64,000 nt of DNA from Selaginella moellendorffii (Eukaryota > Streptophyta > Lycopodiopsida > Selaginellales > Selaginellaceae), in the NCBI RefSeq assembly GCF_000143415.4, contig NW_003314321.1, forward strand, positions 752,736 to 816,735, given 5' to 3'. Position 1 is the stretch's first letter. Each line of letters opens with the position of its first letter. Of this stretch, positions 30,094 through 45,008 are shown piece by piece. A model generated the notes under the pieces. The model did not search any database. It had not been told where the DNA came from and saw nothing but the letters and a program-made list of their open reading frames with translations. The position numbers and the translations under genes were made by a program.

Positions 30094-33000
30094 ATGCAGC
30101 TCCGCCATGGACGATCGCTCATGCCGGGAGGCACTCAGATCGACAAGGTCACTGCTCTAGCGTGGAGCCCTAACAGGTGCGTGGATTCGTGATGTTTGCG
30201 CGACACGGATTTATTTCGATGCTTGGTTTTCTAGTCGGAGGCTCGCCGTCGCGACATTGAGCCGGATTGTGAATCTTTTCGATGAGAATGGTGAGCTCAA
30301 GGATCGGTTTGCTACAAAACCTGGTGATCCAAAGGTTAGAACGGCTCTTTCTAGCGAAAATTTCTCATGGACTCGTTCGTTTATTTTTTCTCGTCTATCT
30401 CCAGGGCTCGAAGCATTATGCAGTGACATCGATGGTGTTCTCTAGCGACAGCACAAAGCTAGCGATCGGCCAAAGTGACGAAATCGTTTTTATTTACAAG
30501 CTCGGGTACCTTTTGTCCCCAGTCATTCTTGGATTATTACCTTGGAACTTTGCTTGCAGACTGGACTGGGGTGAGAAAAAATCCATTTGTAACAAGTTTC
30601 AAGAGGCCTCGTCCGTTGTAAGCATAATCTGGCCTTTGTCTCGCCAACAGGAGATTTTCTATGGTCTCACTGAGGGAAAGGTGAAGGTATGCAACACAGT
30701 TCTTTCCTTCTCGATCTTGCATTGTTACAAACTTTAAGTTTCCAGATTGGACAATTGAGAACAAACAGGAGCAATACAGTGTATGCTCACGGAAGCGGTA
30801 GTGCGGTGGTCAGTCTGGCCTCTAGCACAGATGGTTTCTCATGCCTTGCTGGTCACTTAGACGGCTCCATATACAAGTAAGCATTGTTATTGTTCGATCC
30901 CGTCTTACTTTTCATGGCTCGAAGGTTCATGCTTGATAACTCAACTCCCGGCGTGTCATCCATGAAAATGATAAGCCATGGTATTTCTTCTGCCTGCTAG
31001 ACAACTAAAACATAACGATGAAGTAAGTGTTTTGTTGTTCGGCCTGTGTTATATTATCTCCAGCCTTTGTGTGTCGCAGGTACAGTGCCACTGGTGATAG
31101 CTTGGGGAAAAGCCATAGCAGTTGCTGGGCCGGATTGTAAGGTGAAGTTCCCTCAACATTCTTTTTTTACTGGTAGTGTCCTTACCTTCTTTGTAGGTTA
31201 CTTTGTATGACTCAAATGGAGTTGTCAGCCAGAATTTCGAATATAGCGGAAAGGTTTGGCATTTTCGAAGAAAAATTCAGTGAACCACTTTCTGCTCAGG
31301 TTTCTCATGAGTTTTGCTCGGGATCATTCCATCCCAGTGGAGATACGCTTGCCTTGGGACACTTTGGCGGCTTCAAAATCTTCAGGTGCTTCAAATTGAT
31401 CCGGGTTTTGTCCATGGTTTGACGAGACGAATGTGTAGCTGGGATCAATCCGGCCGATGGAATCTTATTCTGGACAACGTTGTGGAGAACCTGTATACTG
31501 TATCAGCCTTAACGTGGAATCCAGACGGCAGGTCTGTTCTAGTTTTCTACTGGATAGCGTTTATATCCTCCGGAAGTTTTTGCAGTCAGCTTGCTGTCGG
31601 GACATTGTGTGGGAAGCTAGATGTTTTTGATTTATGCATGCGCAGGCAACGGTATCTTGGAAAATTTGAACTCAGATATATTACGAAGAGTCAGGTAACG
31701 GCGCATCTACATTCTTTGTAGTTAACTTGGCATTGCCTACGATTGTTACAGGTTCTCATAACGAGATTGTCTGTCGGAATCAAGACGGTTATTGGCTCGC
31801 AATTTGGACTCGAAATTACAAAAATTAACATCTACAACGAGCAGGTTTGCGTTGCAATGCAATCGTCTCATCTCTTATAGTTTTTGCAGTATCTCGTGGC
31901 ACATACCTCGGGGACTATTATCTTAGGAAATTTTGAAACTGGAAAGATATCTGAGGTAAGTGTTACTTTTCACTGAATGTCCACCGTAAAGTCGAACTCT
32001 TACAGATATCATGGCACACTAGTGGAAATGAAAAGTTTTTGCTCGAGCATCCATTTGCATGTATTATGTATGATGCGGGAGAGGTGGTTGTTATCGAATA
32101 TGGTTTTAACGAAGTGTTAGGGACCTGTCGAACTGAGCATTTCGACCCATCGTTAATCAGCTTATCCATCACGGGCTCTACGATCACGGGAAAAGACGAA
32201 ATAAAAAGGATTGCGTACCTTATAGACATTCAAACTATTCGAGTGCTAGATCTTTTGAGGTTAGCAGAATTTGACTATACAGCGCTGCTGAAATTTAAGT
32301 TTTCAGTGGGTTAACAGTTGGGACAGCAAACCACACCTGTAAAATTGAGTGGCTCGCTTTGAATCCACAGTCTACGTACCTGCTGTTCCGTGATGCGAAA
32401 CGCCAACTTCATCTGTTTAATATAAGCTCGGAGGTGAACTTTGACTTTTAAAGATGAACTTTACCAACTTTTGACACTTTCAGGAGCGCACTATGTTGCT
32501 AAACCTGTGTACATTTGTACAATGGGTTCCTGGCAGTGATGTAATAGTCGCTCAGGTATGATATTAGTTCTTTTCTTTTCTTTCTATTTCTGTTGAACAA
32601 CCCACTGCAGAACCAAAACAATCTTTACGTGTGGTACACTATAAAAAACCCGGAGCAAGCTACCATTTTTCAAATCAAGGTATGTTCATTTCCCTACATA
32701 CTGTTATCTAGCTGTGACTGCTCCACGCAGGGGGAAGTTACGGGAATCGAGAGAGGGCAAGAGCGAACTGAAGTGATTGTGAGTGAAGGCATAAACACGG
32801 TATCACCATGTTTGCAATTTTTTCACGCAACTCTGACTTGATAACAACACATGTATCCAGGTAACGTATGTCTTGGACGAGGCTCTTATCGAATTTGGCG
32901 TGGCTTTAGAATGTCTGGACTATGGCCGTGCGGTCTCAATTCTCGAGTCGCTGGAATTTACTGCTGAGATTGAAGCCATGTGGAAACAGGTGTTGTTTTT

Positions 33001-36000
33001 CTTTTCTGCTTTTCTAATTTCTATGAGACTGTATTCTGTTGTATCAGCTGGCGGAAAAGTCGTTTGAAAACATGGAGTTAGCATTTGCTGAAAGGTGCTA
33101 TGCAGCTCTAGGTGATGTATCCAAGGCTCGCTATCTTCACAAGGTAGCACTTCCTAGTTCTTGTTGCTGTCCGTAAACTTGCGTGCAGGTCAATAAGCTG
33201 ATTGAGGCTAGCCCTCCCGATCAAGCTGCAGGAGCTGACAATTATCTCGTGAAGGCAAAGCTTGCAGTTCTTCAGCATCAGTGGAAGGTGTGTATCTCTC
33301 CGTTTGTGCAGAGAACTAAATTGGTTGTGCTTCTCCATCAGATAGCTGAAGGTATTCTGCTGGACCATGGGTCCATTGCAGAGTCCATACAAATGTATAC
33401 AGAGTGTCACAGGTATCATTTTTTTTCTCTCTCTCTCATTATGTGCGTAGCTGATCTTGTCATTTAGATGGAAAGAAGCAATAGCTGTTGCTAAAAGTCA
33501 GACCTACGCAGGTTGTGAAGAGCTTCAGGATCGTTACTTTAAATGGCTCTTGCAGACGAACCAGGTCCGTGATTTATTTGAGGATGCACAGTAACACTTT
33601 TAAACAGGACGAGGAAGCAGGGAAGGTGAAAGAAACGGAAGGTGATGTCTTAGGCGCGATTGACTTGTTCTTGGATGGAGGTCTTCCTGGCTGTGCTGCA
33701 GAGTGTGTTCAACGTCACTCTACGTACCAGTTCCAGGTCTTTCGTACCCGTGCCTTTCCAAAGTTTCTAAACTTTTTCGACAGAGTGACACACTGGAACG
33801 CATTGCAGAAGCGCTCGTTCGAGCTAACATGTTTGAAGAGGTATCCTACTCTAATATGCTGCTTCCGGAATGTACAATATCGTATTTGAATAGGCAGGCA
33901 AGTTTTTGGAGCTGCTGCATCAATTTTCTAGAGCCAAAGATGCCTACGTCAAAGGCCATTCATATAGCTGTGCAATTGATCTTGCGCGACGACATTTTCC
34001 GAGTGAAGCAGCTCGCCTAGAAGAAGAATGGGGGGACTGGTTGGTTTCAAAACGGCAGGAAAGTCGTTGTTTTACTTTTTTCGTGCACATGTGACAGCGT
34101 TGTACTTTAACAGGTTGATGCAGCAATCAGTCACTTTATTGAAGCGGGTTGTGGCAGGAAAGCCATCGAATCTGCACTTTCTGCTTCACAGTGGCAACGA
34201 GCCGTATATATTGTGGAGACACAAGATCCTAAAGTAAGAATTTTTAGTTCTTGAAGATCCGATTGTCTTTGCAGGTCTCTTTCCCTTTCTACCAGAGACT
34301 TGCAGAACATTTTGAGTCGACGAAGCAGTTTGCCGAAGCAGAGAAATTCTTTATACAAGCGAAACTCTCGCAAAGAGCAATTGAAATGTATTTACGATGC
34401 GGCAGGCTGCAAGAAGCGAACAAGGTTGAAAAGGTTTAAATATTGAAAATAAGTGTGTGTTATTTGTGAAGGTTTCCTCCAAGTACTTATCAAGTACAGA
34501 AGCATCCGCATTATATCTCGAATGGGCTGGCCGCTTGGAGGCTGCGGGCGAGCTTAAAGAAGCCGAAAATCTCTACGTACACGCTTCTGAATATGACATG
34601 GCAATCAACATCTACAAGAAAGCACGGCTCTTCGATGATATGCTGTTGTTGGTATCGACCTACCGTAAGGTGCGTTGCTTGTGTAACTTTTAATTTCTGT
34701 GCTTATACCGTTGTTTCTGCGCCGTTGTCTTCTGTAGGATTCCCTCAATGAAACTCATCTTTATCTTGCGGAACAGCTTGAAAAGGAAGGTAATGCAAGA
34801 TTTCGTCTTTATTTCTTCTTCCTTCTTTATTACTTACAACACCGTGGAGCTCTGATGCAGGTTCGTACTTAGAAGCTGAGAGGCATTACCTGGAAGCTCA
34901 AGATTGGAAGACCTGTGTAAAGGTAATATTAAGCTTCGCACTTCTTCGGTAGTTTTCAAAGTTGAGATGTTTGTTATACAGATGTTTAGTCAGCACGGAA
35001 TGTGGGAGGACGCAATGCGTGTTGCAAAGCAGTTTGGTGGAATGCAAGGAGCCAAACAGGTATCTGAAACTTGTTTTTATACATGGAGCTGATCACTTTC
35101 ACCACCAGGTTGCTTATGCGTGGGCAGTGTCACTTGGTGGAGAAGCTGGGGCAAATTTACTTTCAAAGCTGGGACTTGTTGAACAGGCTCTCGACTATGC
35201 TCTAGACTCGTGTGCATTTGATCACGCTTTTGATCTATGTCGTTCTTCCATCAAGAGCAAACTTCCAGAGGTACATGAAGCATGTGCATGAAAAGGATGA
35301 CAGAGAGTTTTTTACATGTATAGGTGCACCTAAGATTTGCTATGTCCCTTGAAGACGAAGGACGCTTCGGAGAGGCTGAAGACCAATTTATTAAAGCTGG
35401 AAGACCAAGAGAAGCTATCGACATGTATTTGCATCAGCAAGATTGGCAGGCAGCCCTTCGTGTTGCAGATCTCTGTGTGCCGGCAGCAATATCCGATGTC
35501 CGAGTAAGAATTTCTTGGTGTAATGAACTGAGCTAAGCCGTTAGTTACAGGTAGCGCAAGCGGAACACCTTCTGAGTAAAGACGAGACATCAAAGGCGGA
35601 AACACTCTTCTTGAAGGTGGCAACCTGATTTTTATCAGACTTTCAAATATCAGGTTGTTATTTTGCAGGCCAAGAAGCCTGAACGTGCTATAAACATGTA
35701 CAAAGATAAAATGCGATGGGAAGATGCCATTCGGGTTGCTCAGGCACATCTTCCTATAGCCGTCTCGGACATCCATCATGAAATGGCGGCATATCTGCAT
35801 AACCATTCAGAAAGTCTGGAAGCTATCCTTATGCGGGCGAAAACGATGGAAAACAATCGAAACTACTCGGAAGCTATAGATTTTTACCTTCAAGTCGATA
35901 GAAGGCACGTGACAGACTTTCCGGAGCTCCAAAAGGTTCTGCTGTTTTGTTTTCTTTTGTGACTTGCTGACAGTGTGAGCTCAGATATGGGAGAAGGCCG

Positions 36001-37843
36001 TGACATTGGCCCAAGCATCTGTGCAGACGCGCTTGCCAGAAGTTGTAGGTACTATTGCTCACAAGATGACTAGTATGGGAAAATACGAAGAAGCAGTGAA
36101 GCTCTACGAGGACATCGACTTTCATAGAGAGGTTCCTTTAAACTGCACTTTGACTTTTTACTACACCGTCGCATGTTTTTATCTGTTTCAGGCAGTGGAC
36201 ATGTGTATAACTTTTGGCCTCTGGGACCAGGCAAGAAAAGTCGCTGAGTCTGACCCACGTCTTCAGCAGGTAATCATAGTTGGGATCATGTTTTTTACTG
36301 AAATGTGCGAGAATCAGTTTGTGGATGAGCAGTATAAAGAGCATTTGATGAAAAAAGGAGAAGCAGAACAACTAGCAGAGATAGGAAATGTCTCAGAAGC
36401 GGTTGAACTTTACATCCAACAGTCAAACTGGCAAAAGGTTAAAAAAAAAAGCATTCTTACTCCTAGAAAAGCATCTCTGCTGATACGCCACTGAAGGTTC
36501 ATGAGCTTTCGAGCCTTCTTGGACCCGATTCGGAAAGAGAATCCTCGTTCAGGCATGCAAAACAGTGTCTGCAAGATATGAAGGTCAACACCCGAACTAT
36601 ATTGATTGTTCTATGAGATGCCACCATTAACTCGGACCTGTGCAGCTGTCCGAGGCTGTTTCAGTTTTAGCACAGTATGGTGTCCCAATGACCATTGACG
36701 CGTACGAATTTTGCTGCTCGCTTGCCTACCAAGTATTGGGGTCAAACGAGGGCCTCGTTGAGGTAGATTTACTTAGTTTTGTTTGCTTTATATTCTCACA
36801 ATGAACACTTTGCAGAAAATGCGCGACATTCTCTTCCAACTGTTTTCTAATATTTCACAAACTATGACTGCCACTGTTTGTCCGAGTAAGTGGAAGTTGA
36901 GAGCCTTTCTTAATTCTGACCTGCGCTTTGTTTTTTCAGTACTAATGGAGATCGAGAAGCTATTGTACATAACAAACTATCTTGCGTTACGACAAACAGC
37001 TGAAACACAGGTTTTCTCAATTTACTATCCGTTTGGAAACTACTAATCTAATGAACAGGACCTTCCTGAGATTACGGCCAAGCTTAGTGTTTCGCTGCTG
37101 CGTTACATTGATGTCATATCAGCTGATGAAGCGTTTTACCAAGCTGGAATCGCTTGCAAAAAGGTGTTTCTATGATTTCATCTTGTGTTGACGTTGCGTG
37201 ATTCCTTTCAGGTTGGTTGGCAAAACATGGCATTCGTTTATCTCAATCACTACCTTGACATAGCGGAATCTATCGAGCTTCAGACCGGGGAATGTGCATT
37301 TGACACGTCTGGCTTGGATACGAGTGATATCCCTCGATCATTCCCTGTTCCTCAAAAGCACTACTTGGAAGGTAAATGCAGTCTCGCATTCTCTTCTAGA
37401 AGGAACTGATATTGTCCTTTTCTTCCTGGATCATCTTTAGAGAATCAACGGGAACAAGTTCGAGACTGGTTGATCCAACTAAGCATGGACCAACAGGTGC
37501 GTCCTTTTGCCACAGCATATCTATCAAACACAACTCTCTTTTGTCGCAGGTAGAACCCGTTCTTCCAACGAGATCCTGCGATAGATGTAGCGGCGAAATA
37601 TACGAAGCAAGCCTCACCTGTTTCTATTGCAAAGTAAGCTGGTAGTCAACATCTTTGGAGGCGTTTAACACTCTCGTTTCTTTGCAGCTTGAAAGCAAGC
37701 CGTGCTGTGTAACAGGCTACCCCGTGCTGCAACACTCACAGTCTTGCAAGTACTGTGAGATGCCTGCCAACAGAAGCGATTGGAACAACTACATTCAACG
37801 CTTTAAAACGTGTCCGTGGTGCCGAGAGAAGCAACACACGTAG
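30094..37843 (+). CDS. IFT172: Intraflagellar transport protein 172 homologue
   Basis: The start [12 protein letters not shown]... at 30,094 is joined across a GT/AG intron to [30 protein letters not shown], the typical IFT172 beginning. About the first third (to 32,900) is two WD40 propellers ([39 protein letters not shown]). From 32,900 on come TPR-like helical repeats ([50 protein letters not shown]). The C-terminus has paired cysteines ([21 protein letters not shown]) and a TAG at 37,841. Several dozen introns of about 50-60 bases fragment it. IFT172 links IFT-B to tubulin turnaround at the ciliary tip. In a land plant it would serve the sperm flagella, so expression in antheridia is expected (inference). 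I found no clear break, but not every exon border was checked. Confidence 0.93.
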
Positions 37844-38361
37844 CTTTCCCAGGTACGAAGAAGTTTAATACTTAGTGCGCGCGTCATACAAGCTCTTGTT
37901 AAGCAGTTAGTCTAGTTCTAGTCCCTCTCAGTTTACTCTGCTGGGTCCCTTGCTCCACTCACTGTAAGTCGAGTTGATGTGATCATCTTCCAACCTCTCT
38001 AGTAAACTGTGAGTGATCGCGAGCGATTTAATTTTGCCGGTCAAAGCAAGCAAGCAGAAAGAGAAAGCATAGTGGCGACTGTTCTCTCAAGAATCACCAA
38101 ACAGCCAGCTTTTCTTTGCATTGTCTGTCTATCTAATATGTAGGTGGTGGTTTGGTCTTTCCCCTCATCCTTCTCGAGTCGCCTCCACTAGCCTAGGATT
38201 CAAATCCCCGCTGCCTTGGAGCCTTGCGCTTGTTGCCAGCGGAGAGCTTTCATTCCAGTCAAAAGGCGAGAGCCTTTTGCTCGCGGATTTAAGTCGAGAG
38301 GGAGCGAGACTTTTTCTCAGTCAGTTGATCGGTTCATCGTAAGAGAGCTTGCATTTTTGCA
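37844..38361. other. Intergenic region, upstream of peroxidase
   Basis: About 520 bases with IFT172 3' signals at the left and the peroxidase promoter and leader at the right. ATTTAAG at about 38,286 could serve as a weak TATA element. Nothing else is seen. Confidence 0.4.
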
Positions 38362-39536
38362 ATGGCAGCGCTTGCATTCGTCTTCACCAGCGTCCTGGTT
38401 GCTCTTGTTTGCATTGTCGACGGCCACCCGCTGAAGCTCGTCCCCGACTACTATGCCTCGACTTGTCCTGAAGCCGAGGCCATCGTTAGAGCTGTCGTGG
38501 AGAAGGCAGTGATCAGGGAGGCCAGGAACGCGGCGTCGCTGCTAAGGCTACACTTCCACGACTGTTTCGTCAATGTAAGTTGGACGCTGCTCTTTCTTTC
38601 TTCCGGCGCTAATGCTCTCCTTTGCAGGGCTGTGATGGATCTGTTCTGCTGGACGACACTCCAACTTTCACCGGAGAGAAGATGGCAGCCCCCAACAATG
38701 GCTCCATTCGAGCTCTCGACGTGGTGGACGAGATCAAAGCCGAGCTCGAGAGCCATTGTCACGGAGTAGTGTCGTGTGCTGATGTGTTGGCGATCGCAGC
38801 CAGGGACTCCGTCGTCGTGGTAAGTAAGCAAGAAGTAATTTTCTTATGCTTCATGAATAACACGCCTCATTGTTTTCTTTTGTTTTTCCTTCTCTAGAGC
38901 GGTGGTCCTTTCTACGAAGTTCTTCTTGGAAGACGGGATAGCTTAACTGCCAGCCAAGCCGCTGCCAACAATTCGATCCCACCTCCCACTTCCAACATCA
39001 CGGGATTGATCTCGAGCTTCAGGGCCGTGGGATTATCCGTGCTCGATCTAGTCGTTCTCTCTGGTAAGCTTGTCCAGCAGCGAGTAAAGAGCTAAACGCA
39101 TTGAAACTTTCATCCAGGCGCTCACACAATCGGCCGAGCTCGTTGCACCAACGTCGTCCAGCGTCTCTACAACCAGAGTGGAACGTTTCGTGCCGATCCA
39201 ACCATCGAGGACGACTTCCTGGGATATCTCGTGGAGCTGTGCCCGCAGCGAGGCAATCCAAACACTCTCGCCAACCTCGACTTCGTGAGCCCGATCTACT
39301 TCGACAATCACTACTTCCGGAACCTCCAGTACTTCAAGGGCCTGCTCAACTCGGACGAGGTTCTCTTCACCACTTCCAAGGAGACGAAAGAGCTCGTCAA
39401 CCTCTTTAGCGACAACAAGGAGGCCTTCTTCAAGCACTTCCCAGACTCGATGATCCGGATGGGAAACATCAGCCCTCTCACTGGCGATCGCGGCGAGGTG
39501 AGATTCAATTGCCGATACACCAACAGCGGGCAGTAA
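38362..39536 (+). CDS. Class III secretory peroxidase, 329 aa
   Basis: Four exons (38,362-38,574; 38,628-38,819; 38,898-39,063; 39,118-39,536) sum to 330 codons; the three introns are 53, 78 and 54 bases. A signal peptide ([20 protein letters not shown]) leads to [11 protein letters not shown]. The distal haem site [11 protein letters not shown] with catalytic Arg and His, [10 protein letters not shown] (Ca site), [14 protein letters not shown], and the proximal AHTIGRARC with the haem His are all present. The C-terminus has [30 protein letters not shown] and a final Cys (FNCRYTN), so the disulfide set looks complete. It is secreted to the wall or vacuole and oxidises phenolics with H2O2 (lignin, suberin, defence). 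The substrate cannot be told from sequence. Confidence 0.95.
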
Positions 39537-39701
39537 GTAAGTTCACGGCGTAAGCGAGAAAAATTCCAGGGAAAAATTCCATCTTTTTTCAGTGTTCTTT
39601 GCGGTTTGTATCTTTCGTGATTGTGTTCTTCCAAGCAATAAGCTGTTGCATATAAAAAAACGCTTTTTTCTTGATTTTCGAAGGAAAAAAGAGCTCGTGG
39701 A

Positions 39702-41333
39702 TCACGAAAGATCTGGAGAAATTCTCTGGAGACCACCAAAGTAGATGTTCGAAAGCAGTAGATTCAAGCCCGGATCGCGAGCTCGCAACTCAAGCCCGGA
39801 TCTCGCCGCGAAAACTCCACTCTCCACATCGTGTAGATTCTTGGAAGCGCTCACAACACTACACCAGGCAACGTAGTCCGGCACCATGGGCATCGTCGCA
39901 AGCAAGCTCGTCGCGAGCTGGAGCTGCCCGGATCGCCCAAGAACATCCACCATGCAAGAGTAGTGATCCACGCTTAGAGGGACTCCAAAATCCATAGCCA
40001 TGGCGACGAGGTAGTCGCGGCTCTGATCCACGAGACCCAAGTGGCTGCAAGCCGTGAGGAGGACGAGGAAGGTGATGGAATTCACCGGCAATCCATCCAG
40101 GATCAATCGCTGGAAGCTCACGATCGCGGTCATGGCGCTGCTGGAGAGCGCGAAGGCCGCCATGATCGCGTTCCAGGACACGATCGTGTGCTGTGGCATT
40201 CGATCGAAGACGCGCTTGGCCGCGAGGAGATCCATCCTCCTCGCTAGCGATCCCAGCATTGCCGTCCAGGACACCACATTCCTCTCGGGCATTCGATCAA
40301 AGAGATCGAAGAGATCCAGCGAGAGGTTTCCAGTGGAACGATGGTCGTCGTGATGATCCAGGAGCGCTGTCAGCGACACGACGCTCCACTGCGGCATCTT
40401 GGAGAATGCGATCTGGGCGGCCGCGAATTCGCTGCTTCCAGCCACGATCGTCGTCCAGGCCATGAGATCTCTCCCCGGCATCGCATCGAAGAACTCCTTG
40501 GCTGCCACGAAGAGGCCTAGCCTCGCACTGGCTTGGATCATCGCTGTCCACGCCACGAGATCGCGCAGAGGGATGCGATCAAACACCGCGCGGGCGCCCT
40601 CCAGGGAGCTCCAATTCGCGGCGATCATCGCATTCCACGAGATCTTGTCGCGCTCCTCCATCAGGTCGAAGATCACGCGCCCCTGATCGCCGCCCAGGAC
40701 CTGGAGCACCGATGTTGCGCTCACGCGGTCGTGGTATGGCGATCGCTGGAAAAACCTCTGGGCGGAGGAGGGATCGCTGGCGAGGGCGAATCCGGCGAGG
40801 AGAGAACACCAGGAGATCACGTCGCGCTTGGGCATGGCCAAGAAAACTTCAGTGGATTCTTGCAAATGCCCACTCTGAGCATACGCTGCTATTAGCGTGT
40901 TCCAGGAGATCAAATTCCACTCGGGCATTCTACCAAGAACTTCCTCCGCTAGGGATGGATTGGAGTAGTGCGAGTAGATCTGTATCATGCTCGTCCATGA
41001 GACAGAGCTCCTCAGACTCATGCTATAGAAGATCTCCTCCGCGGCCGCCAATTGCCCATTCGTGGCGTACGCCCACGCCAGGATGTTCCACGAGAAATCA
41101 TTGGGCTGCTCGACCATGCCATCGAACACCGCGCGGGCCTCGCGAATCCTGCCACATTTTCCATACATCTCCACCAGCAGATTGGCCAGGAATCGATTCC
41201 GCCGGTGCTGGCTCTGCTCGATCTGGGCGTGAATCCACCGCGCCTGCTCCAAATCCTGGCCTACAGACCTCACAATCCTGGCGATGTCATCCTGCTCCTG
41301 GAGAATCAACGCCCGGGAAGCCGATCGCCGCAT
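39702..41333 (-). CDS. Pentatricopeptide repeat protein, 543 aa
   Basis: One exon. The ATG at 41,331-41,333 (MRRSASRALIL) is used; the frame is open further up from TTG. Residues about 25-75 contain the PPR start QARWIHAQIEQS and LLVEMYGKCGRIREARAVFDGM. About 10 repeats of some 31 residues follow (SWNILAWAYATNGQL, SWNTLIAAYAQSGHLQEST, SWCSLLAGFA, SWTAMLGSLARRMDL). The end has TFLVLLTACSHLGLVD, HYSCMVDVLGRSGQLQ, a P2-type MVPDYVAWCSVV, and a shortened E-like end (LNLLLSNIYFGG). No DYW domain. It should act in organelle RNA metabolism. It overlaps the peroxidase 3' flank on the other strand and belongs to the same repeat type as the PPR gene at 21.3 kb. Confidence 0.92.
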   Translation of the reverse strand: MRRSASRALILQEQDDIARIVRSVGQDLEQARWIHAQIEQSQHRRNRFLANLLVEMYGKCGRIREARAVFDGMVEQPNDFSWNILAWAYATNGQLAAAEEIFYSMSLRSSVSWTSMIQIYSHYSNPSLAEEVLGRMPEWNLISWNTLIAAYAQSGHLQESTEVFLAMPKRDVISWCSLLAGFALASDPSSAQRFFQRSPYHDRVSATSVLQVLGGDQGRVIFDLMEERDKISWNAMIAANWSSLEGARAVFDRIPLRDLVAWTAMIQASARLGLFVAAKEFFDAMPGRDLMAWTTIVAGSSEFAAAQIAFSKMPQWSVVSLTALLDHHDDHRSTGNLSLDLFDLFDRMPERNVVSWTAMLGSLARRMDLLAAKRVFDRMPQHTIVSWNAIMAAFALSSSAMTAIVSFQRLILDGLPVNSITFLVLLTACSHLGLVDQSRDYLVAMAMDFGVPLSVDHYSCMVDVLGRSGQLQLATSLLATMPMVPDYVAWCSVVSASKNLHDVESGVFAARSGLELRARDPGLNLLLSNIYFGGLQRISPDLS

Positions 41334-41919
41334 CTCCGCCCCATCGCACGCTAGAGCCCTAATCGAGAGGAGAGAGAAGAACAAAGAATCTCTACAGTAG
41401 AATATGCTTTGGTCAAAGTCGACCGTACGGACTGACAGACACCGTAGGATGTGCCCGAGGCCCGGGAGCCGTTGGATAGAGATCTGGGTGGGAATTTTAA
41501 ACAGGAGATAGACTAAAAAACCCTAGCTCGCCAGCCGGCCATGGCTCTAACAAGGAATCGGTGCATTTATTTCTTCTTCATTCGCCCTCTTTCCTCCTGG
41601 ATCGATGGATCCATCTTGTCTCATTCTCTAGGCATTGAATTCTTGTGGGGACTACTAGCGATTGATGCGAGGAAAGGGGCCGCGGAGTGGAATGCCGGAT
41701 GGACGTGGATTGATGCCAACGCTTCAATCGTCTCGTGTGTTTGTCCTGGCGCTATCGCTCGGAGCCGATTTCCCCGCGGCGATGCTGCCGACAAAGCGAC
41801 TCCGACGCGCAGGATGATCGATCCAATCCATCAGTTCCGTCGGCCGGCGATCAAACAGGGTCTGGGTAGGAGAAGGGAATCCGGCAATCATTGGCGGCAC
41901 GTTATCTTTTCGATCGCGC
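41334..41919. other. Intergenic region, PPR / SCPL
   Basis: This holds the divergent upstream regions of the PPR gene and the SCPL gene. Bases about 41,740-41,900 resemble 50,220-50,330 (GCGGCGATGC...GACAA.GCGAC), so the duplicated cassette includes this promoter. An open frame at 41,541-41,924 has no family and most likely is not translated. Confidence 0.5.
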
Positions 41920-41926
41920 TATAAAA
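41920..41926 (+). promoter_or_regulatory. TATA box of SCPL copy A
   Basis: TATAAAA within GATCGCGCTATAAAATGGG lies 54 bases before the first in-frame ATG and 84 before the likely start. The same string occurs at 50,334-50,340 in copy B; the remote copy at 14,551 has TATCAAA. Confidence 0.7.
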
Positions 41927-42009
41927 TGGGGCTGATAATCCTATCATTCCAGAAGGATTGACTGATCGGCCTGATGGTCGATCGATACAGCGGATTACCG
42001 GGTGGAGCA

Positions 42010-43890
<1,881 letters not shown>

Positions 43891-44026
43891 TAAGCTAGCT
43901 GCATTCTTTCTTTCCTTCTTTGGTTTTATTTTATAACCAAACTGTGATAGCTCAAAATCTCACAAAGTGAGAGAATGAATTGACAGGCGACACTTTTACC
44001 AAGTTATCTTTTGTTGAGTTCGTTAT

Positions 44027-44480
44027 TTATTGCTCTACCAGATCGGTCCATCCATAGAGGAAGAACGAGATGCGATGATTTGGCAGCCAAGACGTGATTT
44101 GGGAACACCAGAAGTAAAGTTTCCTTTTTTTTCTCAAGTGAAACTCTTCAGTCTTTGTGAGCCTGAACGCCAGGTTGAGTATAGCGTTCTCTTGGTCGAA
44201 TGGTTCTGGCAACTTCTGGTAGAGCTCCTCATCCTGAAAGATTGTAAGAAAAATAATCCAATAACAAAGCAAGATATTATACCATGAAGATTACGTGACA
44301 AGTCAAGCATGCAACAAATCAGTCAAGAAAAGAGCGAAGAGGTTAGAAGCAAGAAAGTTTCTAACCTTCCAGCTTTGATCTTGTCAGGAATTTGGATCAA
44401 CTTCTTGCTGCAACAGCTCATGGCTCCATTTCTTAACACTTCTGACATTGATAGCTACTTTTTTATGGCTGTTTTACTAT
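44027..44480 (-). pseudogene. Mitochondrial ferredoxin pseudogene (cassette copy A)
   Basis: It is collinear with the intact gene at 51,781-52,628. DEELYQKLPEPF is clear, but it continues DQENAILNLAFRLT, and the exon with the iron-sulfur cysteines is cut so that only the last part (LTCHVI) remains; the first Cys of the CxxxxxC pair is gone. The SVTFVD exon (about 44,330-44,480) keeps only pieces. The last exon lacks the ATRNFAVDGH block. It lies convergent to the SCPL gene just before it. Confidence 0.8.
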
Positions 44481-45008
44481 TAATATTAAATCACAATTAC
44501 AATAACATTTTACAAATAGTGCAAATATAATTATAACTGTGCTTAGGGATTAGTTAATATTCAACTTTAAACCTGGGAACCAAGCTTAATAACAGTAATA
44601 ATTAATATCTTTAGTTTTGAGATGGCATTCATATACTGTTTACAAGGTCTTGTAATGCCCCCCAAGAAGCATGAGACAAATGGATTCAAATATGCTACAG
44701 TGAAACTTCTGAAGTGTAGTTATATATTTTAAATTGTTATTCATGCTAGTTATAATTCAAAGTGTTGGTGAAGATTTCCAACAGCACTTCTTGTTTGGCA
44801 AGTGTTTTCAGACTAACTTGCCCTCCATAAGGGCTCTGAAGTGTGGTGTTTCTATGTTCAAGATCAAGGGAGTTTGAGTTTTTTTGCAACCTTCTTTAGA
44901 CTCTGTAGACACTCATTTGCAACTTGCAATCCCAATAATTTGTGTGGCATTTAAGTTTCAGTCCACTTGACTAGGAAGTGGTTGCATGGTTCTTTAGAGA
45001 AATGTCCC
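44481..45008. other. AT-rich intergenic stretch
   Basis: No gene is seen. It probably includes the 3' leader of the AMP1-type gene at its right end. Confidence 0.5.

Noticed and set aside
41541-41924. Plus-strand frame of 127 codons before the SCPL gene
   Set aside because: No family, lies upstream of the TATA box, and the homologous place before copy B is not open.
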